Of a stretch of 64,000 nt of DNA, positions 60,416 to 64,000 are shown in pieces; position 1 is the stretch's first letter, and each line of letters starts with the position of its first letter. The notes under the pieces were generated by a model. That model had not been told where the DNA came from. It saw only the letters and a list, made by a program, of their open reading frames with translations, and searched no databases. The DNA comes from Asanoa sp. WMMD1127 (GTDB lineage Bacteria > Actinomycetota > Actinomycetes > Mycobacteriales > Micromonosporaceae): contig NZ_JARUBP010000001.1 in the NCBI RefSeq assembly GCF_029626225.1, positions 2,852,001-2,916,000 of the forward strand. Reading direction: 5' to 3'. The position numbers were made by a program, and so were the translations under genes.

Positions 60416-61068
60416 GACGCCACCACCTCGCCGTCGTGCATGCGGATCTGGCGCGGCAGCTCGGCGGCGATGTCGCGGTCGTGGGTGATCACGACGACGG
60501 TGGTGCCGCCGGCGTGCAGGTCACGCAGGAGCGCCAGCACCCCGGCGCCGGCGGCCGAGTCGAGGTTGCCCGTCGGCTCGTCGGCGAGCAGGACGGCCGG
60601 CTCGCCGACCACGGCCCGGGCGATCGCCACCCGCTGCCGCTCTCCGCCCGACAGCTCGTGCGGCTCGTGGTCGAGCCGGTGGGCCAGGCCGACCCGGTCC
60701 AGGGCGGCGGCCGCCCGGCGGCGGCGTTCGGCGCGCGCCACCCCGGCGTACAACAGGCCGTCGGCGACGTTGTCCAGCGCGCTGACACCGGGGGCCAGGT
60801 GGAACTGTTGGAACACGAAGCCGATGCGGCGGGCGCGCAGCGCGGACAGCTGCCGGTCGGAGAGCCGGGACACCTCGTGCCCGTCGATGGTGACCGAGCC
60901 CGCCGTCGGGGCGTCCAGCGTGCCGAGCAGGTGCAGCATCGTCGACTTGCCCGAGCCGGACGGCCCGACGATGGCGACCAGCTCCTGCGTGCCCAACGAC
61001 AGGGTGACGTCGCGCAACGCCGTCACGCCGCCGGGATAGACCTTCGAGACGTCGCGCAGTTCGATCAT
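60412..61068 (-). CDS. MacB/LolD-type ABC transporter ATPase
   Basis: 218 residues. Walker [10 protein letters not shown], '[18 protein letters not shown]', signature [14 protein letters not shown], Walker B '[13 protein letters not shown]', H-loop 'ITHDRDIA'. The [10 protein letters not shown] sequence places it in the LolD/MacB/FtsE subfamily. ATG overlaps the adaptor stop by four bases; the permease follows at once. Confidence 0.93.
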   Translation of the reverse strand: MIELRDVSKVYPGGVTALRDVTLSLGTQELVAIVGPSGSGKSTMLHLLGTLDAPTAGSVTIDGHEVSRLSDRQLSALRARRIGFVFQQFHLAPGVSALDNVADGLLYAGVARAERRRRAAAALDRVGLAHRLDHEPHELSGGERQRVAIARAVVGEPAVLLADEPTGNLDSAAGAGVLALLRDLHAGGTTVVVITHDRDIAAELPRQIRMHDGEVVAS

Positions 61069-62132
61069 TTCGGCATCCCCACGGTGGCGCCCTCGACGAT
61101 CCCGTCGCCGCTGACCTCGACGCGGCCGCCGGCGAAGAGCCCGGTCTCGACGCGGGTGTAACGGCTCGTCGCCCCCGATACCAGCTCGACGCCGTAGCCA
61201 CCCTCGGCCAGTGCCACCAACGCGGCCACCGGCACGGTCAGCACGTCCTCGTGCTGCGCCGCCGTGAAGGTCACCTCGACCGCCGCGACGTCGAGGCCGG
61301 CGCCCGCCTTCCCGTCCGTCAACGACACCTGCGCCTCGATCTTGGTCTCCGGCTCGCCGTTGGGGTCGTCGCTCGCCTCGATCACGGTGTAGACCCGCCG
61401 CACCGCGCCGTCGACCCGCTTCCCGTCCGGCAGCTCCACGGAGACCGCCGTGCCCTTCCGGGCCAGCCGCTGCTCGCCGATGTCGAGCTGCACGGTGATC
61501 ACCCGGCTGGTCCCGGTGTACGCCAGCACCTCCTGCCCCGGCCCCGCACCGCCGCCGAGCTTCGCCGTGACGCTGTCGACCCGGATCGCGGCCGGCGCGA
61601 AGACGACCCGGCCCAGCTCCACCCGCCCGGTCTCCGCGACGCCGAGATCCTCCTGCCACTCGCGCACCGCGGACGCCGTGGCCGAGGTGTAGGAGTCGTC
61701 GGCCGTGAACCCGTCGTAACCGAGGGCCCGCAGGTTGGCCTCCAGCTGCCGCACGTCGGCGCCCTCGTCGCCCGCCCCGAGCGCCCGGTACGCCGGCAGC
61801 CCGCCGTACAGGAGCACCACCGGGTCGTCGTCCACCCGATAGATCGGCTTGCCACGGGCGATGACCGACCCGGCGTACGGCAGGGAGGTGACCGTGCCGG
61901 CCAACCGCCCCGTCAGCGCCGTCGTGTCCCCGTAGCCGAGCGTGCCGTCGACGCTCTGCGTGTCGTCGAGCGTCTCCCGCGTCACGGTCGCCGTCGCGGG
62001 CGGCCCTTCCGCCGCCGGCGCGCCCTCTGAGCCGGAGCCCGACCCGAAGCCGATCGTGGCCGCGGCCGCGGCGCCGACTGCGAGCACCGTGACCGCCCCG
62101 CCGACGACCTTCGCACCGCGCCGCCCCGTCAC
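61065..62132 (-). CDS. Periplasmic-adaptor (HlyD-like) protein with peptidoglycan-binding domain
   Basis: 355 residues: an N-terminal anchor ('[22 protein letters not shown]'), a short biotinyl-lipoyl-like region ('[32 protein letters not shown]'), then a PG_binding_1 domain about 115-165 ('[42 protein letters not shown]'), and a beta-rich membrane-proximal end. Such proteins link MacB-type exporters to the cell wall in Gram-positives. GTG start coupled to the preceding lipoprotein stop (GTGA). Confidence 0.87.
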   Translation of the reverse strand: MTGRRGAKVVGGAVTVLAVGAAAAATIGFGSGSGSEGAPAAEGPPATATVTRETLDDTQSVDGTLGYGDTTALTGRLAGTVTSLPYAGSVIARGKPIYRVDDDPVVLLYGGLPAYRALGAGDEGADVRQLEANLRALGYDGFTADDSYTSATASAVREWQEDLGVAETGRVELGRVVFAPAAIRVDSVTAKLGGGAGPGQEVLAYTGTSRVITVQLDIGEQRLARKGTAVSVELPDGKRVDGAVRRVYTVIEASDDPNGEPETKIEAQVSLTDGKAGAGLDVAAVEVTFTAAQHEDVLTVPVAALVALAEGGYGVELVSGATSRYTRVETGLFAGGRVEVSGDGIVEGATVGMPK

Positions 62133-62653
62133 TTCGGCTCTCCGAGCTTGTCCTCACACGCCTTCTGGGCCTTCTCGAAGTCCGGGTCCGAGCCGACCTT
62201 GCCGTCGATGCGGATGCCGGCCTCGTCGGGCGCCGGGTCCGGGAAGCTCTCGACGCCGTTCTCGCGCATGCACTGCGCGTGAGCCAGCATCCGCTCCCGC
62301 ATCTGCGGGTCGGGCTTGCCCCCACCGGGCCCGGACGGCGCGTACTCCTTGCACGCCTCCTGCGCGGCCTCCACGTCGACGCCCTTGTCGGCGTTGATCC
62401 GCTGGCTGATCCGGCCGCCGTCGAACTCCGGATCCGGCATGTCGACACCGTGCTCGCGCATGCACTGCGCGAACTTCAGCGCCCGCTCCTGCATGTCCTC
62501 CAGCGGTGGTTCGCTGCTGCTCGCCGCCGCCGTGGGTGTGCCGCCGACCGAGGCGATCGAGCCGTCGTCACCACCGGCGCCGCCGCAACCGGCCAGCGCC
62601 AGCAGGAAGGCGATCGGGACCGCCGCGTACGCCGGGCGGAGCCTTCTCTTCAT
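62129..62653 (-). CDS. Lipoprotein with two CMRE repeats
   Basis: 174 residues. Lipobox LAGC with Cys23 for lipidation. The mature part holds two copies of a motif: '[17 protein letters not shown]' and '[16 protein letters not shown]', each followed by a Cys ('EACKEYAP', 'KACEDKLG'), so two disulfides are likely. Proteins of this type commonly sit beside MacB-like exporters in actinomycetes, with no known role. The ATG follows GGAGAGG. First gene of the operon that includes the adaptor, ATPase and permease. Confidence 0.85.
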   Translation of the reverse strand: MKRRLRPAYAAVPIAFLLALAGCGGAGGDDGSIASVGGTPTAAASSSEPPLEDMQERALKFAQCMREHGVDMPDPEFDGGRISQRINADKGVDVEAAQEACKEYAPSGPGGGKPDPQMRERMLAHAQCMRENGVESFPDPAPDEAGIRIDGKVGSDPDFEKAQKACEDKLGEPK

Positions 62654-62723
62654 GACCTCTCCCCAGAACGGGCGGGCCGCCTGGACGCGACCCGCTGTGC
62701 CGGCGAAGTCAACGCCCCGGCCT

Positions 62724-62745
62724 GTTTCGGCGGCGCTTCCGAAAC
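62724..62745. promoter_or_regulatory. Inverted repeat between the exporter operon and the two-component genes
   Basis: GTTTCGG (62724-62730) and its exact complement (62739-62745) are separated by 8 bases, in the 134-base region between divergent genes. A response-regulator or autoregulatory site is possible by position; direct repeats would be more typical of OmpR-class proteins. Confidence 0.4.
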
Positions 62746-62787
62746 CGCTAACAGCGAAGAAACAGGTTGGCTCGGCACCATGGTGCG

Positions 62788-63444
62788 ATGCGCATCCTGG
62801 TGGTCGAGGACGAACGGCTGCTCGCCGAGGCGATCGCCGAGTGGCTGCGCGACGACGCGCACGCGGTCGACGTGGCGCTCGACGGCGAAGCGGCGCTGGA
62901 CCGGCTCGCCGTCAACGACTACGACGTGGTGGTGCTCGACCGCGACCTGCCGAAGGTGCACGGCGACGAGGTGTGCCGGGCCATGGTCGGCTCCGACACC
63001 ACCGCCCGGATCCTGATGCTGACCGCGGCGGCCGAGGTCCATGACCGGGTCGCCGGCCTGTCGCTGGGCGCCGACGACTACCTGCCCAAGCCGTTCGCGT
63101 TCGCCGAGCTCGCGGCCCGGGTGCAGGCCCTGGGCCGGCGGGCCCGCCCCGCCCTGCCGCCGGTGCTGCGCCGGGCCGGCATCCTGCTCGACACGGCCCG
63201 CCGCCAGGTGTTCCGCGACGACCGCTACGTGCCACTGTCCAAGAAGGAGTTCGGCGTGCTGGCCGAGCTGCTGCGGGCGGAGGGCGCGGTGGTCAGCGCC
63301 GAGCAGCTGCTGGAGAAGGTCTGGGACGAGAACGCCGACCCGTTCACCTCGGCGGTGCGGCTGACGGTGTTGAAGCTGCGCCGCAAGCTCGGCGACCCGC
63401 CGGTCATCGAGACGCTGGCCGGAGAGGGGTACCGGATCTCATGA
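62788..63444 (+). CDS. OmpR-family response regulator
   Basis: 218 residues: receiver domain with 'MRILVVEDE', phospho-acceptor Asp51 (VVVLDRDLP), Thr and Lys switch residues in 'LMLTAAA' and 'LPKPF', then an OmpR winged-helix ('LSKKEFGVLAELLRAEGAVVSAEQLLEKVW', 'VRLTVLKLRRKLGDPPVIETLAGEGYRI'). The ATG at 62788 aligns with the family's start. Divergent from the ABC exporter operon, so it probably controls it. Stop overlaps the kinase start. Confidence 0.93.
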   Translation: MRILVVEDERLLAEAIAEWLRDDAHAVDVALDGEAALDRLAVNDYDVVVLDRDLPKVHGDEVCRAMVGSDTTARILMLTAAAEVHDRVAGLSLGADDYLPKPFAFAELAARVQALGRRARPALPPVLRRAGILLDTARRQVFRDDRYVPLSKKEFGVLAELLRAEGAVVSAEQLLEKVWDENADPFTSAVRLTVLKLRRKLGDPPVIETLAGEGYRIS

Positions 63445-64000
63445 GACGCCTCACCCTGCGGACCAGGCTGACCCTGGTCTACGGCGGGCTGTTCCTGGCC
63501 GGCGGCCTCGTCGTGCTCGGCGTGACGCACCTGCTGGTGGAGCAGCAGATCCCCCGCGGCAGCTCCGTGATGGTCAAGAGCCAGGTCGGTCCGGGCGCCC
63601 CCGCCGACACGCTGTTCTTCCGGACCGCGGAGGGCCAGCAGATCCCGGCGGCCGATATGCCGGAGTTCGTGGCCGAGCAGCAGGCCCAGGTCCGCGACGA
63701 GGCGCTCACCTCGCAGGTCACGCAGGGCGGCATCGCGCTCGGTGTCGTGGGTGGCGCCGCGATCGGCCTCGGGTGGTTGATCGCCGGCCGGGTGCTGGCC
63801 CCGCTGCACCGGGTCACCGACACCGCCCGCCGGATCGCCCGCGGCGGCGACCAGAGCCTGCACGAGCGGATCGGCCTGCGCGGTGGCGACGACGACGTCA
63901 AGGAGCTCGCGGACACGTTCGACTCGATGGTCGAGCGGCTCGACCGATCGTTCGCGAGCCAGCGGCGGTTCGTGGCCAACGCGTCCCACGAGCTGCGTAC
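63441..64000 (+). CDS. Sensor histidine kinase (3' end outside window)
   Basis: 187 codons are visible before the window ends. Two transmembrane helices ('LTLVYGGLFLAGGLVVLGVTHLLV' and 'GIALGVVGGAAIGLGWLIAG') flank a short extracytoplasmic loop; then a HAMP domain ('RVLAPLHRVTDTARRIARGGD') and the start of the HisKA H-box 'FVANASHELRT' with the phospho-accepting His. The ATG overlaps the regulator's stop (ATGA), so the two form a cognate pair. Confidence 0.92.
   Translation, partial: MRRLTLRTRLTLVYGGLFLAGGLVVLGVTHLLVEQQIPRGSSVMVKSQVGPGAPADTLFFRTAEGQQIPAADMPEFVAEQQAQVRDEALTSQVTQGGIALGVVGGAAIGLGWLIAGRVLAPLHRVTDTARRIARGGDQSLHERIGLRGGDDDVKELADTFDSMVERLDRSFASQRRFVANASHELR

Overview
The window is a roughly 72 % GC chromosome segment from an actinomycete, most likely of the Micromonosporaceae. 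The evidence is the GC-rich third codon positions, the frequent GTG starts, an actinobacterial initiator tRNA with a C1/U72 acceptor end, and a run of genes that matches the order around Rv3193c-Rv3202c of Mycobacterium tuberculosis (AdnA, AdnB, NudC, mycoredoxin, UvrD2, WhiB7, cyclodehydratase-like protein, ABC1 kinase, DUF2342 metalloprotease, PDZ/Lon-like protease, UPF0182). These assignments come from reading motifs; no database search was run. 1-8.1 kb is housekeeping: a GNAT acetyltransferase, ferredoxin fdxA followed by dapC, a SIMPL-domain protein, a deazaflavin-type oxidoreductase, a P-loop kinase, divergent dapD and dapE (three lysine/diaminopimelate steps in one cluster) and two tandem LOG-family proteins. 
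8.1-9.4 kb holds a lower-GC, probably acquired class II Fic enzyme next to an 18-bp perfect hairpin. 9.4-16.2 kb encodes the AdnA-AdnB helicase-nuclease. 16.2-23.8 kb has a TetR/SDR pair with a palindromic operator candidate, an M20 amidohydrolase, an M16 peptidase pair coupled to a NudC-like Nudix hydrolase, and two proteins of unknown function. 23.8-27.4 kb has mycoredoxin, UvrD2 and WhiB7. The whiB7 leader shows a WhiB7-type promoter, a translated upstream ORF and mutually exclusive antiterminator and terminator hairpins. 27.4-28.3 kb has no gene I can support; it leads into a 48/49-bp tandem array that re-copies the 3' end of the adjoining gene. 28.6-38.7 kb continues the conserved block, with a DUF5679 zinc ribbon too short for usual ORF cut-offs and a phased trio of perfect DnaA boxes before the ThiF/cyclodehydratase-like gene. 
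38.7-40.4 kb has the initiator tRNA and an IS3-family element inserted into an 18-bp tandem repeat; its transposase orfB carries three single-base indels. 40.5-56.5 kb is an accessory secreted module: two tandem secreted paralogues of unknown function, a SARP/NB-ARC/TPR regulator, a 2069-residue RHS/YD protein ending in a long coiled coil with no recognisable toxin, and a secreted metzincin between FG-GAP and YVTN propeller domains. 56.5-59.1 kb is metNIQ. 59.1 kb to the end is a MacB-type ABC exporter operon (lipoprotein, adaptor, ATPase, permease) divergent from an OmpR-type response regulator and a histidine kinase cut by the window edge.
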